Below, piece by piece: positions 32,472 through 44,415 of a stretch of 64,000 bases of DNA (the first letter of the stretch is position 1; each line of letters opens with the position of its first letter). The translations under genes and the position numbers were made by a program. The notes under the pieces are model-generated. The model saw nothing but the letters and a program-made list of their open reading frames with translations, did no database searches and was not told the DNA's origin. The DNA comes from Acephala macrosclerotiorum. Taxonomy: Eukaryota > Ascomycota > Leotiomycetes > Helotiales > Mollisiaceae. The DNA lies in NCBI GenBank assembly GCA_014904845.1, contig MU119206.1, positions 558,001 to 622,000 on the forward strand. The letters run 5' to 3'.

Positions 32472-35135
32472 ATGGGTGAGTTGCAGCACTTATCAGTCTT
32501 GACTGTGCTCTCATTGCCGTGCATTCAATTCCTGGACGAACACTGCTAACACTATAAAAACAATACAGACCAATCTTCGATAGACACTCGACCTCCAAAC
32601 CCTCGGTCCAGATCAAATACTGCTGCGTCAAACAAGAGCAGGAAACGCCCTCTTTCACGCGCATCGACCACCAGCGTTCACAGCGGGGTAGTGCAAGCTC
32701 CTTTGGAACAGCAGCTCGTGGATCCGGCCGCTGAGTTGTGGTATCAGCAGAATGCATACGCACACCAACAGAGATTCGGAACCATGAACCATGGAATGAC
32801 TCCCGAGGATATGGTCATTCATTCGGCATCACAACTTCAGAACCCTCGAGGAGACTATGATATAGACCCTGCCCTTGGAGGAGTCCCTCACCATCCTTTG
32901 ACCTATGCACAAGAAGGCCCATACAAGATGGAGAATGGACGACAATCTATACCTGGAGATGTCTATGGTGCAAACTACGCCGAAGTAGATAGCCAAGTCA
33001 TGGAACGCAGTGACGAGCAAGATGAGGTGGACTCGGTAGCAGGAGCCGGGCCGGCAAAGAAACCATCCAAATCAAGTGCAGCAAATGAATTGGAAATGCG
33101 ACAGCTTTTTCAAGCAAACAAACACCGCGGTCTTCCCGAAATCGCCGCCGAACTTCATGGCAATGAGCGTGGACCACAGTCCGAACGTCAGCGACAAGTG
33201 TTTGCTATGCTTTGGTACGTACCTAATTAGAACCCCAACTGCGATGTCCTAGAGATTAATGCTTGGTTTGTAATAGGATCAATCAAGTGTGCTCAAATGG
33301 CAAAGGCTCTGTGCCTAGAGGCCGAGTTTATGCGAACTACGTGTCGAGGTGTGCTACTGAACGTGTCACGGTCCTAAACCCTGCCTCGTTTGGCAAGCTT
33401 GTTCGTGTGTTGTTTCCAGGACTAAAAACGCGAAGGCTTGGAGTTCGTGGCGAGTCTAAGTATCACTACGTGAACTTCAGTCTCAAGGACGACCAGCCAG
33501 ATTTGACGGCGACTCAAAAGCAGCAGCCGGTGCAGAGTTTCAATCAGACAGAGAGCTTTGCCAGTACATTCAAGTAAGTACTTTTCATTAGCAAGATGAC
33601 CTTTGCTAACATCTAAAAGCAACAGCATGGTTTCACAACCGCAATATCCTGTAGACCGTGCTGCGTTTCCATCCCCAGAAATACCTCAGATGCCTGAGCC
33701 CAAGACACAACGGACAGAAGGGTTCGTCAGACCGCACAGTCTATATCACCAACCGGATATTCATAACATTCCGCAACTTGAGAGTACTACTTCGAAGATG
33801 CCTCAACGCCTTCGATTCGCACCTTTAAGTGAGCCAATGGCTCAAGAGAACGAGCCCTTGTCGCTACCGAACATTGAGCCCCATGTACCTACTGGCACGG
33901 ATAGAGATTCCGCCACTGCCCTAGGCGCTCTTTACCGCTCTCACTGCACATCATTATTTGACGCTTTACGCTTCTGTAAAGAGAAGACATTCTTTCACCT
34001 ATTTACATCCTTTCACGGCACCCTCACAATGCCGGTACAAAAGCTCTTCGCTAATCCGAGTATCGCTCCTTGGATTGAGGAGTGTGACTTTCTAATGTAT
34101 CTGAAAATGATGCGCGTAGTCGCACCACTCACTCTTCAAGTAGCCCCGAAGCCAGTCTTGGACACCTTAAGGAATATCTCCGAGAGACTTGTCTCCCATA
34201 TTCAGAGCTCATTTCACGGCCATCCAGCCCACGTTATTCAAGCCAAGGTTGCACCAGCAACACTCTTCGCCGGCCTCCTGGATCGCGAGCTCAGAGTTAA
34301 TTTGACAGCACATGCTGCCGCCAACATGTTGTCCAACCCGGCCAATCGCGATCAAATGTATGAGGACTGGATTACTCAAGTTCGTACTCGAAAGATCGCC
34401 GAATGTGTTCCTACACGTGGTATGGATGACCTGGTTACCTTACTTTTGACCGAGCTCCGAGATCTGTTGGATCCGGTGAACGTTCCTTGGGATCTAGAAG
34501 GTCTCACACCTTATGGAGAGATGGCTATGCGAACAGGTCGTCAACAGCAGACCAACATCCACACCGATTCCTCTACTGAAAATGTCCTCGACCGATGGGT
34601 GAACTTCCTACTTTCTCTGCCAGGCAAGTTTCCTTACGCTACGCATGCGGAAATAGTCTGGTGTGTACAGCGAGTTGGCACTGCAGTGATGAGAGACATC
34701 ACAATTGCTCAGGGGAAGAGTTTTGGTGCTTGGTGGGTGACGAAATGTTGGATAGATGAGATGATTGCTTTTATGGCTGAGCAAGGTGGTTTCATGGAGT
34801 ATAAGTCATCCCAAGTTCCGCGCATGGAGCAGGGGCAGCAGAATGCTCCAAGCAGGGCCACGAGCCACCACGAGAGCCGATATAGCAGTGCCAGTGACGA
34901 GTTTCTCCAGAACAACGGGAACCTTGACAGCCATGCCCATGCAACGGTATCACGACCGATGGACGTCACAAGCCAAGCTGCCATCAACGCTGCTGCGGGT
35001 CATGACGACAGTGGTATCAGCATGCCTACGCCTGAAGACGATTTCTCCATGGACAAGTATCAGTTTGGCCAAAATGGCTCACATCCTTCAGTAATAGCGA
35101 CGAATGATACAATTCACGGGTTACCACTCGCGTAA
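32472..35135 (+). CDS. RFX-family transcription factor (Crt1/Rfx1/SakA type)
   Basis: Exons: 32472-32475, 32569-33214, 33277-33573 and 33626-35135; 818 residues. The first coding exon is only four nucleotides (ATGG), fused to AC of exon 2. The RFX DNA-binding domain spans about residues 160-275 and two junctions cross it: ELHGNERGPQSERQRQVFAM-LW, then INQVCSNGKGSVPRGRVYAN, FGKLVRVLFPGLKTRRLGVR and GESKYHYVNF. The long C-terminal exon includes the RFX family's dimerisation-like helical region, ending Ser/His-rich. Fungal members repress DNA-damage and ribonucleotide reductase genes or control morphology and cephalosporin genes. The last intron has two acceptors six bases apart (exon could begin at 33620 or 33626), both in frame. 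Confidence 0.9.
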
Positions 35136-36093
35136 ACTATTATCATCGAATTCTTTTCGGAGGAAACCCCCCATTAATAGGGTCATGGCGTGGTATTGTT
35201 GCTTGTTTGGGAAAATAGGATAGGTTTGACTGGACAAACCTTTTACGACGTGGACGAAGAAACGACTGGGTTGTAGAAGGATTTCAGGTGTACATTGGGC
35301 GGGTTACATGTTTTTGTATTAGGTGCATGGCCTACATGCATGATTATGTCGTGCTCTTGGCTATTCGCTTTCAATGGTATTTCTGTTTGTCACTTGTTGG
35401 CTAGAGTAAGCTTGGATGGAAGTGTATCAAACATTCTGTATCTACCATTAGCAGTTGCTGTATTATGGGCAGCGAGCAGCCAGAGCGAGAATACGCATAT
35501 TTGATTTGTTTTCCATCGATACTACAAATTAAACGGGAGCATTTTCAATAGGTGATGACGAAGCCGGTAGCTTAATTTTTAACATTGCCATCGCAAGCAA
35601 CAATGGTCTGGAAGTCAACCTGTAGCAACCGCGTCGAAGTATGCTCAATACTCTTTGAAGCACAACAAACAATCTGCTGCGTCTCTCCTGATGTATGCCA
35701 GCACAACCATCGAATCTCGTCACAGCCAATCAAATCCCCAAAAAGCAGAAGACGAAATATCTCTCTTCAATGACGAAATTTTCCATGAACTGACTCGCTG
35801 AAACGTTTCCAATCCCCATAACCTCTTGGCTCACTCTCTCCTGACAATCACCTCAGATACGAATACGCGAGAGGTCGTCTCGTCTCTTGTTCCTGAAGAT
35901 CAGCCTAGGCCTAATCCTTGCTTATCTTAGCGTCATCCCAATCACCGATTCCGGGCGACTGGCCCAAAAAATTTCCCTGTGACTCTTCAGTTGAGGACCA
36001 TAAATACAACGTCCTTGCTTTCCGCTTGCTTCAGTTGCAATTATTCTTCTCGAAATCATTAGCATTGGATACTCCTACGAAAATTGCAAGCAA
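35136..36093. other. Intergenic, RFX 3' region and aspartokinase upstream
   Basis: Nothing beyond short frames was recognised. Confidence 0.4.
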
Positions 36094-37963
36094 ATGTTGG
36101 AGATGAGTGTGTCAAATGGGAAGACGAATGGTGTGGTGGTGAGGGGAGGGAGAGAGGGAGGGGTAGAGAATGGGCAATTGAAGGAGAAGAGGAGGAATGA
36201 TAGTGAGGGAGGTTGGATTGTGCAGAAATTTGGAGGGACGAGTGTTGCCAAGTTTGCAGGTAATATTGCAGAGGATATTGTGAGGTATGTTCTTCAATTG
36301 CTGCGCCGATGGCGGGGTAGAGGGGGAGAAAAAGGAAGCATGGAGGGGGGAGAAAGACTACGGATTGAAGCCTCGCTGACAAGAATCACCTCTGCAGGGC
36401 GAGCTTAAAAGATAACAAGATTGTAGTTGTCTGTTCGGCCAGAAGTACGGGAAAGAAGGTCGAGGGTACCACGAGTCGGTGAGCAATTGTACGAACAATA
36501 CCCCACCAACAAGGCTGATTGTCGGTTCGCAGATTACTAGAACTCTTCGGCGTCCTCGAGGAAGTCAATGCGATCAAAGACATAGACTCGGTCCATTACG
36601 AAAGCCTAGTCAACGAATACGAGAGACTGGTATATGTTATTCGAGACGATCACATCGCCGCAGCGAATTCGCAAGTTCAAGACGAAAGCATAAAAGCGAG
36701 CTTGGTCAAGGAAATAGAAGGCGAGTGCAATGAGCTTATAGATTATAGACAGGCGGCGGAGAGATGGCATTTGGAGATCAATGGGAGGAGTAAGGACCGC
36801 GTTGTCAGTTTTGGCGAGAAGCTGAGCTGTCGATTCATTGCTGCGCTGCTAGAGGACCGAGGCGTCGAGTCGGAGTTCGTCGACTTATCGGATGTTATAC
36901 ATTTCAAGTCGGCCCGCCTGGATATGGAGTTCTACACGTTGCTATCTGCAGAGCTGAGACAAAAGATTCTAGCTTGCGAGCACCGAGTGCCCGTCGTCAC
37001 AGGCTACTTTGGCGCTGTTCCAGGAGGGCTGATGGACGGCGAAATCGGGAGAGGATATACAGATCTCTGCGCCGCTCTCATTGCCGTCGGTATGAGAGCA
37101 GACGAGTTGCAAGTCTGGAAAGAGGTCGATGGTATCTTTACAGCCGATCCTACAAAGGTCCCTACAGCTCGATTACTACCGACAATCACTCCCGCCGAAG
37201 CAGCAGAATTGACATTCTATGGATCAGAGGTGATCCACCATCTCACCATGGACCAAGTCGTTTATGCTGCACCTCCGATACAAATCCGCATCAAGAACGT
37301 CAAGAATCCAGTTGGAAGCGGCACTATTGTGCTTCCAGACGCAAAGCTCAAATCCACACAACTCTCACATTCGAGAAATTCAAGTGGCTTGTCACAACTA
37401 ACAAGGAAAACACCGAAACGACCTACAGCGGTCACGGTCAAGGACAAGATCTCAGTCATAAACGTCCATTCGAATAAGCGCTCTATCTCACATGGATTTT
37501 TCGCGAAAGTGTTCTCTGTCCTTGACAGGAGACAGTTGTCTGTGGACCTAATCTCCACTTCGGAAGTCCACGTCTCTATGGCCATCCATTCTGCGAATCT
37601 TTCAGATGAGACGCTAGCAAAAGCGAAAGAGGAACTGGAAGAGTGTGGAGAAGTCAGTATACTGAACAAGATGGCTATTCTGAGCTTGGTGGGGGCGGAG
37701 ATGAAAAATATGGTTGGTATTGCAGGACGTATGTTCAGCACGCTTGGTGAACATAACGTCAATATTGAGATGATCTCGCAAGGCAAGCACCTCAGGACTT
37801 TCTTTTTTCATCGTTCGAGTTCTACTGGGCTTGTTAAAAGTGCGTCAGGTACTAACAACTATCAGGCGCTAGCGAAATCAACATCTCTTGCGTGATAGAT
37901 GCATACGAGGCCACTCGAGCCATGAACATACTGCACACAAATCTTTTCACTTTCCTCGAATAA
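36094..37963 (+). CDS. hom3: Aspartate kinase
   Basis: Four exons, 36094-36284, 36398-36478, 36533-37782 and 37866-37963, encode 539 residues. The kinase core begins with WIVQKFGGTSVAKFAGNIAE (the KFGGTS phosphate-binding motif), then VVVCSARS, then VPVVTGYFGAVPGGLMDGEI and the aspartate-binding stretch VWKEVDGIFTADPTKVP. Two ACT-type regions follow (ISVINVHSNKRSISHGFFAK; MVGIAGRMFSTLGEHNVNIE), the site of feedback inhibition by threonine in fungi. The enzyme phosphorylates L-aspartate at the first step to threonine, methionine and isoleucine in the cytosol. The third intron seems to start GCAAGC, a GC-AG intron: only that junction restores MISQGASEINISCVIDAYEA. The N-terminal 25 residues are Gly-rich and variable. 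Confidence 0.93.
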
Positions 37964-38785
37964 GTACCAGATACCAAAAGACGAATTCCAAAAGGAGAGG
38001 GCTTGGAAGCATTTCGGACAATAGGCGTTTAGCATTTCTGAGGGGTAGCGTATCTTGCATTTTCCTCGGCGGTTCAATTTTCTGCATTTTACAAGCTGGA
38101 AAAAAAAAACTGCAAGCTTATAGGGCCAGGTCTTGCCTTCTTGTTTATATTTCAGTTTATACTTGTTGGCAATGAGGATAATGACTTCAAAAAGAGGATG
38201 TTGTTGTGATGTGAAACTTATTTGCTAATAAGAAACAGGTGAGGCATATACGAAGCATGAAACTACAGACATGAGAAGCAAGACAATAAGTACCGTCGGT
38301 GTATCACAAGCTTTCCATCTGATCTCCTTACATCACAGAGTAAACTCGATTTTCATCTGATATTTTCTCGTCCCACTGTCTCAGACAACCCCGCGATTGC
38401 GGCATCCTGCATAGCAACTCCCGAACACGAAGTCTCGTGGAACCCTTCCTCCCAATCACTCCCTCAAAGCTTCGAATTTGATCAATCTTTCCATATTTCA
38501 TGGCATTCTTTCGTCAAGAATAGCAACAGATGTCTGTCAACCTCGAGATACTCATCTAAGGTAGTACCAAGCGGCACAAATTGTTGCTTTTTAAATGCAT
38601 GCTTTCGGAGTTTACCAGCGGGGTGGAGGCATTGGAATGCCATGAAGGTCAGAAAAAGAAACGGAGAAATATTGAAAAGAAGCTTCCCCAATACTTTCAC
38701 CACTTCCTCCAAATCCACCGCTCTCTCCGCCTTCAATCTCTCAGACTCAACAACACATTCGTTACCCAACTCCTCCTCACCCAAA
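37964..38785. other. Intergenic, no gene seen
   Basis: Aspartokinase 3' region and the promoter of the secreted-protein gene; no motif recognised. Confidence 0.4.
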
Positions 38786-39617
38786 ATGCGCTTCCCCATC
38801 CTCTCCCTCCTCAGTTTTCTCCTCCATTTCTCCTATGCCGCATCCCCTACTACAAACAACAACAAAACCCCGACACCAACCTACCCCTTCACCCTCGCAG
38901 CCTTCTTCTCGCCCTACCCGCCCGGAACAAACGGTAGCGTGAGCGGGATCCGTGTTCGTGCCTCTGGAGGCTCGTTCTGGGTCAATGTTTTGAATCAGAA
39001 ACCTGCTACCGGGTGTGTGGGGTTGAGAGGGAGTAAGTGTCCGGCTGGGAATGAGACGGTGGTTTTTGTTGATTCATGGGGTGGGGCTTGGCTTGTGAGT
39101 TGTTTCTCTCTATTCGTGCTGTTCTCGAGACACTCCTTGGATAATGTACAGTTTCAGATGACTTGAGTTGATTGTAATTTACTTAGGATTCTGAGGATCT
39201 GCAACAACTTTACCTCGATACTAGAACTGGTGTCTTGGGATACACGACCTCCGTCTCCAATCCTCCGAACACATTACCTCCATCAGCCTTGGTCCTGAAC
39301 TTCCTTCATCTGGGTCAAGGGACTTCGGTAACTAGCACAATTCCTGGCGAGCCTGGTTACTATAATGCTGGTCCTGGTAAGTGTTCCTTCCATATCCTCA
39401 ATGTCTCGTGGGAATTTGGCTAATGCGATTGAAAGGCACCTTTAATTGGATTGGAAGTGAGAACGACTATTGGTTCCTGTGTCCTAGGCCAGGACCTGGG
39501 TATCAGGTCATGAAGTACGTTGGAGGATGTAAGAATTGGAATAATTGTTTGAGCGGGATTCAGTTGGTTGCGTTGGATTGGGCCGGGAGTGGACCTGCTA
39601 CTAGGGAGTATCTATGA
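38786..39617 (+). CDS. Secreted PhiA-like cell wall protein
   Basis: Three exons, 38786-39094, 39187-39376 and 39436-39617, encode 226 residues. The chosen ATG (38786) starts a clean signal peptide, MRFPILSLLSFLLHFSYAA. The mature part has the order seen in fungal PhiA/Asp f 34-like wall proteins: FTLAAFFSPY opening, GGSFWVN, a cysteine pair in CVGLRGSKCPAG, VLGYTTS, then a WFLCP block and a final Cys-containing VGGCKNWNNC. Such proteins attach to the conidial or phialide wall and their exact role is unclear. Junctions keep the frame (GAWL-DSEDLQ; GPG-TFNWIG). Family assignment is by pattern and moderate; a different small secreted protein family is possible. Confidence 0.7.
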
Positions 39618-40160
39618 TACCGTGAATAATAGAAGGAGCAAACAGATATTCATAACTAACGGGGACATTAGATTTTGCGAAGCCAGGCAAATGTGCTGAA
39701 ATGATATTGATATGAAAATGAGATTTTTGAGATGCATCTGGAAGTATTTCGTTCGTGTCACATTTCCTATTTAGGACTTAGATCTCAAGGTCGGACCTTC
39801 CGAAAGCACTTAGAACGATATGTAATTTCTATTCGGCCCATAGAGATTTTAGCTTTATATATAACAGTGATAACACATAAAGCGAGTAGACTTCGAGGAC
39901 ACGAAATCTATAAATCTAAAGACAATAATACAGGGGAGAAAAGGGGCTCGCCAATTGGGCGACTCAGCCACACCAAGCTCCCCAGCCTCATTTTTGCCAC
40001 ACCTGAGCCTTTCGCAGCCTTTCCAAAACCTCGCTCGGCGCTCTTCCCCTCATAACGTTACCACCACCCCCTTCCTGGCCCGTATGCACACTCCGTGCAA
40101 GCGCCTTCTTCTGCTTGAGCCACCCTCTACAACCAGCTCAACCCACCTCCAACGATCAAG
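39618..40160. other. Intergenic, KIN17 promoter region
   Basis: AT-rich to 39930, then pyrimidine-rich up to the KIN17 ATG. No gene recognised. Confidence 0.4.
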
Positions 40161-41186
40161 ATGCCTAAAGCAGAAGTAGGCTCGACCAAATACCTAAACA
40201 ACAAGCTCAAGTCCAAAGGACTCCAGCGGTTGCGATGGTACTGCCAAGTTTGCGAGAAGCAGACCCGAGACGAGAACGGCTTCAAGATGCACACCCAGTC
40301 CGAGTCGCACGTCCGCCAAATGCTCCTCGTTGGTGCCGACCCCAAGAAGTACATCAACGATTACAGCAACCAGTTCCAGCGAGACTTCCTCCAGCTCCTG
40401 CGCACATCTCATGGCGAGAAGAAGGTCCAGCTTAATCACTTTTACCAAGAGTACATCTCGAATAAGGAACATATTCATATGAACTCGACGAAATGGCCTT
40501 CGTTAACGGAATTTGCGAAGTTCTTAGGTAGGGAGGGTATTTGTCGGGTGGTAGAGGAGGATGATAAGGGTATCCATGTGGCTTGGATTGATAATTCGCC
40601 CGAGGCGTTGAGGAGGCAAGATGCGATTAGGAAAAAGGAGAGGCAGGACAAGGGTGATGAGGAAAGAGAGCAGATGCTTATTCGGGAACAAATCCGAAAG
40701 GCTCGAATGGAAGCTGGAGGGAAGGGAGAGGGCGAGCTGGATGAGGAGGAGATGGGCTTGAAGCGGCAGGAGGGCGAGAAGGTCAAACTGAACTTTGGTG
40801 CGAAGCTTACGGCAGCGAAAGCAGGAGAGCCCAAACAGCACTCTACAGAACCAGTAGTAACAGCTACTGATTCAGTCGAGTCCAAGGATGGAACTAAGAA
40901 GAGCCCGGAGAACGATGTCGCAGGACCTCCAGAGGACTCCGCCGCAGCGCCAGCACCAGCACCGGCACCATCCAAGGTTTCGATGAAAATGGGAATGTCT
41001 AGCAAGCCTAAGAACGTGTTTGCAGCGGCCAAGAAGAATGCTCTCGGAAGCAAGAAGTCTTTTGCAATCGAGCAGCCCAAGAAGATGAGCGAAGCAGAGC
41101 GCATCATGCGAGAGGAGATGGAGAGGAACAGCAAGAGAGGTGCTTCAGGATTTGGCGGACCATCACAGAAGAGGCAGAAATATTAA
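40161..41186 (+). CDS. DNA/RNA-binding protein Kin17
   Basis: A single exon of 341 residues starts MPKAEVGSTKYLNNKLKSKG. A C2H2-type zinc finger is formed by Cys28, Cys31, His44 and His50 (WYCQVCEKQTRDENGFKMHT). The Kin17 winged-helix region follows at about 51-160 (FLQLLRTSHGEKKVQLNHFY; STKWPSLTEFAKFLGREG). Then comes a charged helix, a disordered Ala/Pro/Lys tail and a basic C-terminus. Animal Kin17 has two SH3-like domains at the C-terminus which are absent here, as usual in fungi. The family acts in the nucleus in DNA replication, DNA-damage response and pre-mRNA splicing. Its 3' end converges with SPT4, about 395 bp apart. Confidence 0.92.
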   Translation: MPKAEVGSTKYLNNKLKSKGLQRLRWYCQVCEKQTRDENGFKMHTQSESHVRQMLLVGADPKKYINDYSNQFQRDFLQLLRTSHGEKKVQLNHFYQEYISNKEHIHMNSTKWPSLTEFAKFLGREGICRVVEEDDKGIHVAWIDNSPEALRRQDAIRKKERQDKGDEEREQMLIREQIRKARMEAGGKGEGELDEEEMGLKRQEGEKVKLNFGAKLTAAKAGEPKQHSTEPVVTATDSVESKDGTKKSPENDVAGPPEDSAAAPAPAPAPSKVSMKMGMSSKPKNVFAAAKKNALGSKKSFAIEQPKKMSEAERIMREEMERNSKRGASGFGGPSQKRQKY

Positions 41187-41580
41187 AGGGCGTCCACTAG
41201 GTCTTGAAACATCATTTCGCAAACGACCGAGTATCTTTGGAGCAATCGGACTTTAGGCTATGGACGGCATGACGGCGGGACGGCGTTGGGTTGCTTCTGA
41301 GGTTTTAAAGTCCCAATGTCGCATGGTAGTTGATACTTGGAAGGATGCAAAAATCAAGGTGCATAGTCACAGAAAGCATTGTGTTGGCTTTGACATACAG
41401 GGCGTTGTATGAGATTGGCGTTACTTCGATACCACTTGCATTTGCCTCTCGAGAATAAATCTCAAGTTGTCCATCCTTGACTCCCTTGACTCCCTGACGC
41501 TTTTCCGTAATCCATGTCCCAAATCTACGCAGCAAATCCCCGACCCTGCCATGCATCAAAATCCAGATCATATCCACCAC
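41187..41580. other. Convergent 3' region between KIN17 and SPT4
   Basis: The minus-strand open frame at 41305-41580 follows directly after the SPT4 stop and has no convincing protein features; it is probably 3' UTR. Confidence 0.4.
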
Positions 41581-42066
41581 TCAGTCCGCTTCTGTAGCAC
41601 TTCCATCTCGCCTATATAATTGTCAGTTGCAGACTTCAATATTCAATCAGTATAGACTTACGGAATGTACTTGATCCTAGCTTCGTCCTCCATAACCGCC
41701 ACAACCTCATCCGGTAATATCCCACTGACCTTCGTAGCATACACACCCTTCACATAACCATCCAATCTCTGCCATTTCGCGACCCAGCTCCTGCTCGGAT
41801 CTGCGAGCGAGATCAAGCCTTCGAAGACTTGTGATGTGCAGTCGACAATAGCGTCCATGGAGCCTTCGAGATGGAGGAATTCTTCGCAGTTGGGGCATCC
41901 TTCCTTGAGAAAACGCTGGATAAAAGGTCAGCATACGTCCAAGGTACAAGGCATGAGAGAAGGGCGAGAGAACAGAATGGCGTACGGTTTGGGTCATGAC
42001 GATGGAGCAGACCATGCAGGCGCGGAGGTTGCGCTGCTGGCCTGGGGCAACGAAGTTGTCGGTCAT
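41581..42066 (-). CDS. spt4: Transcription elongation factor Spt4
   Basis: Three exons, 42066-41986, 41915-41662 and 41611-41581, encode 121 residues, the expected length. The four-cysteine zinc site is Cys17/Cys20 (LRACMVC) and Cys34/Cys37 (EGCPNC), split by the first intron. Family motifs follow: [20 protein letters not shown], then [21 protein letters not shown] and [14 protein letters not shown]. Spt4 pairs with Spt5 (DSIF) on RNA polymerase II to promote processive elongation and couple RNA processing. The third exon adds only ten residues. The upstream region is shared with a 1-kb gene-free stretch. Confidence 0.93.
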
Positions 42067-43120
42067 ATTGAAGTTTTGTGTTGTATTAAGAAGTTTAAAA
42101 TGGGACCTAAGAAGCTCTTGAGGGTATGATTGTAGTCCGTACGTAGATCTGAGGGGACCGGGGTCGTTGTTGCTTTGAGAACGAGGTTGGAATTTCCCGC
42201 TCGACGCATCGCGAGGCTGAAAGGAAATAGACTCACGTGATCCTATAACTAAGTATGATTGGTCCGTGCATAGTGCTACAATTCCTCGATTGTCCGGAAG
42301 TTCCATCCTCCTTCAACTCCGATATCCAAGATTTTTAGTCATGATTTCTACGACAAACATCGCAGCACGCTCAAGGGGGCGTCTTCGGATAAGCGATCGG
42401 AAGAATCTTTGGCAAAAGCCCGCGATTTCGCGATTGAGAACAGAACTTGAAGACTATCTTTTTTCTCATTCCTTTCACTCATTGATAATCTTCAAGTTCT
42501 GCTCTCAATCACGAAATCGCGGCTCTTTGCTAGAAATGGGTTTCTTCCTAAGATATAATACTTCTCCATCATTCAATTTACGATTCACATGGACTAAAAA
42601 GCTAGACATAGGTTCGTACGTTGGTAGATGAAACTTCTTCACTTCAACACCTGTCGTTCGTTTGCCTCCTATGTTTACCTTGCCTCACTTGCTAAAAGGT
42701 CGATCTTCATAGACCGTATGCGAATGGTTCTCGAGCCTATATACCTTGGTCTTACGAGCACCAGAGATCGTGAAACTCCGGATCTCCTCGTACCTCCTTT
42801 CTGCACTCCTGCCTGCATTGTCGCAAATTCCAAGCCAGGAACACCAAGCACTACCCTTGCCTCATGTCAAAAACGCTGCAAACTTTAATTCATTCTTACA
42901 GTGCTCATCTAAGTGTCTACTGTCTAACTTTCGTCCTAATCTATCCCTGTCGCAAAGCTCCTATCACGTGTACGGCGTTGCGGCGAAGCTCCTCATTTAC
43001 CGCTCATTTACCCACAGGTTTTCTCAGGCTGGCAGCAGTATTTCAAGTCTTCTTTCACTATAGGCATTCCAAGAATCTTTCGCTCCTCACTGGCCGTTAA
43101 CTTACTTGGTACTATTCACG
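42067..43120. other. Intergenic region with a long hairpin
   Basis: Apart from the hairpin listed separately (42412-42530), only short frames without motifs occur. It holds the SPT4 promoter and the upstream region of the secreted-protein gene at 43121. Confidence 0.4.
42412..42530. repeat. Long inverted repeat (hairpin), about 46-bp arms
   Basis: The left arm (42412-42457, reading ...cgcgatttcgcgattgagaa...) and right arm (42484-42530) are reverse complements with about five differences, separated by roughly 26 bases. Weaker pairing continues outward to about 42398 and 42544 (ggaaga...tttcttcc). No target duplication or TIR of a known element was identified. Confidence 0.8.
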
Positions 43121-44125
43121 ATGTGGGCTGTGTCAGGCAAAAGCACGCCTTTACCTCTCGTCATCTCAGTCGTTGCTCTGCTGCCCACCACAGCCTTGTC
43201 TGATGATACGGCAGATGCTCTTGTTTTATTTTATCCAAAGTACTCATCCTCTCCTGTATATTTACAATGAATCTTACGCTCTTTATGAGTGCAAGACAAA
43301 CCGACATCTGTTCGTGAATGAATTTTATCACAGGCAAAGGCCATGGTGTGGGTGTAAAGGATGTGTTCATAATCTGTTCTTGTCTAGTGGTGAGATGAGG
43401 ATATATATAACATTAAACACGTGACAATCCTAATAAATTTGCTAACCAAACCCAGCACGTGTGGGGGAACTGGCATCGGCACTACACTTGCCCCTGATAC
43501 ATGCACCAACCGGAGTTCAGATAAACTCGGCTTCAAGATCCAGGAAGATGCTATCTGCGCAAATGGCACTGCAGCCCTATGGGCAATTTACCATCTCCCC
43601 GGTTGCAACGACATGTTATCGTATCGGGGCACTTTTTACGGGGTACCAGGTGCTCTCAGTACACAACTCTTCAGCCTTTATCTCAACAATGCCTATGGCT
43701 CCTTCGCTTTCTGGTGCAGCGGTAGCGATACGGCGACCGCGCAAGGCTACCTTCCAACTCCTGCAGGGAGCATTTCAATATACGACGACGTTACGTGTGG
43801 AACTTCTCAGTTGATTCTTAACCTTCCAACTCAACTGAATGTTGATCAGTGTTATGGGGACCTGTCGAACTCTTTTTTCAGTTACGAGCCTGCAAAGTGC
43901 CTAGGTGATGGGAATGGCAACGGTACGGCGAATCTGTATATGTATCAGAACGAAGACAAGGGAATGTCGTATTCCTTGCCAGCGATATGGAAGGGGAAGC
44001 CCATATGTTGGAACGCGACCAGTATCGAGCCAATACAGTACAAGTGTGATGGTGTGGCAAGAATACTGCACCCAGGAAGTGTCCTTGCTAGCTTCACTTC
44101 GCTGGCGATACTCTACTCTCTATAA
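43121..44125 (+). CDS. Secreted cysteine-containing protein, possible GPI anchor
   Basis: Two exons, 43121-43239 and 43456-44125, encode 262 residues in my model. The downstream frame alone has no ATG at its start. A likely first exon begins MWAVSGKSTPLPLVISVVAL, a signal-peptide-like stretch, and splices at GTACTC to a CCCAG acceptor preceded by a gctaac branch site; the frame is kept. The body has about ten cysteines spread along it (CGGTGIGTTLAPDTC; DAICANG; LPGCNDM; FWCSGS; VTCGTS; DQCYGD; KCLGD; ICWN; YKCDG) and several glycosylation sites. The C-terminus ends in a hydrophobic run (LASFTSLAILYSL) after a small-residue region, as GPI signals do. The family is unknown to me. The 216-bp intron is long for this window, so exon 1 is less certain than exon 2. 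Confidence 0.55.
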
Positions 44126-44415
44126 TGGAAATGGTTTGAGCGTGTCAGGTATGCACAGGGTACCTTTTTCAGTTTCTCGCCAATGCAGTCAAACATCTCA
44201 CTGAGTATGAACTTCATTTCTAAAGACGTGGTATGTTGAATACGCCATCTCCAAAAAGTACGCACTGACAAAGGAATGTCCCCAAGGTATTCACCAACAA
44301 TCTCAGCGACGTCCATCTCCCGATCCAAGCATCAGCTATCATCCTGTCCAAGCCAACACTCAACTATTCAGTGAAGTCAGCATCGAGCCTAATACGTGGA
44401 GCAACAGGCAATTAT

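Noticed and set aside
36974..37477. 167-codon Arg-rich plus-strand frame
   Set aside because: Alternative-frame shadow inside the aspartokinase exon.
41305..41580. Minus-strand frame directly after SPT4
   Set aside because: Begins right after the SPT4 stop, lacks independent promoter space and protein features; probably 3' UTR.
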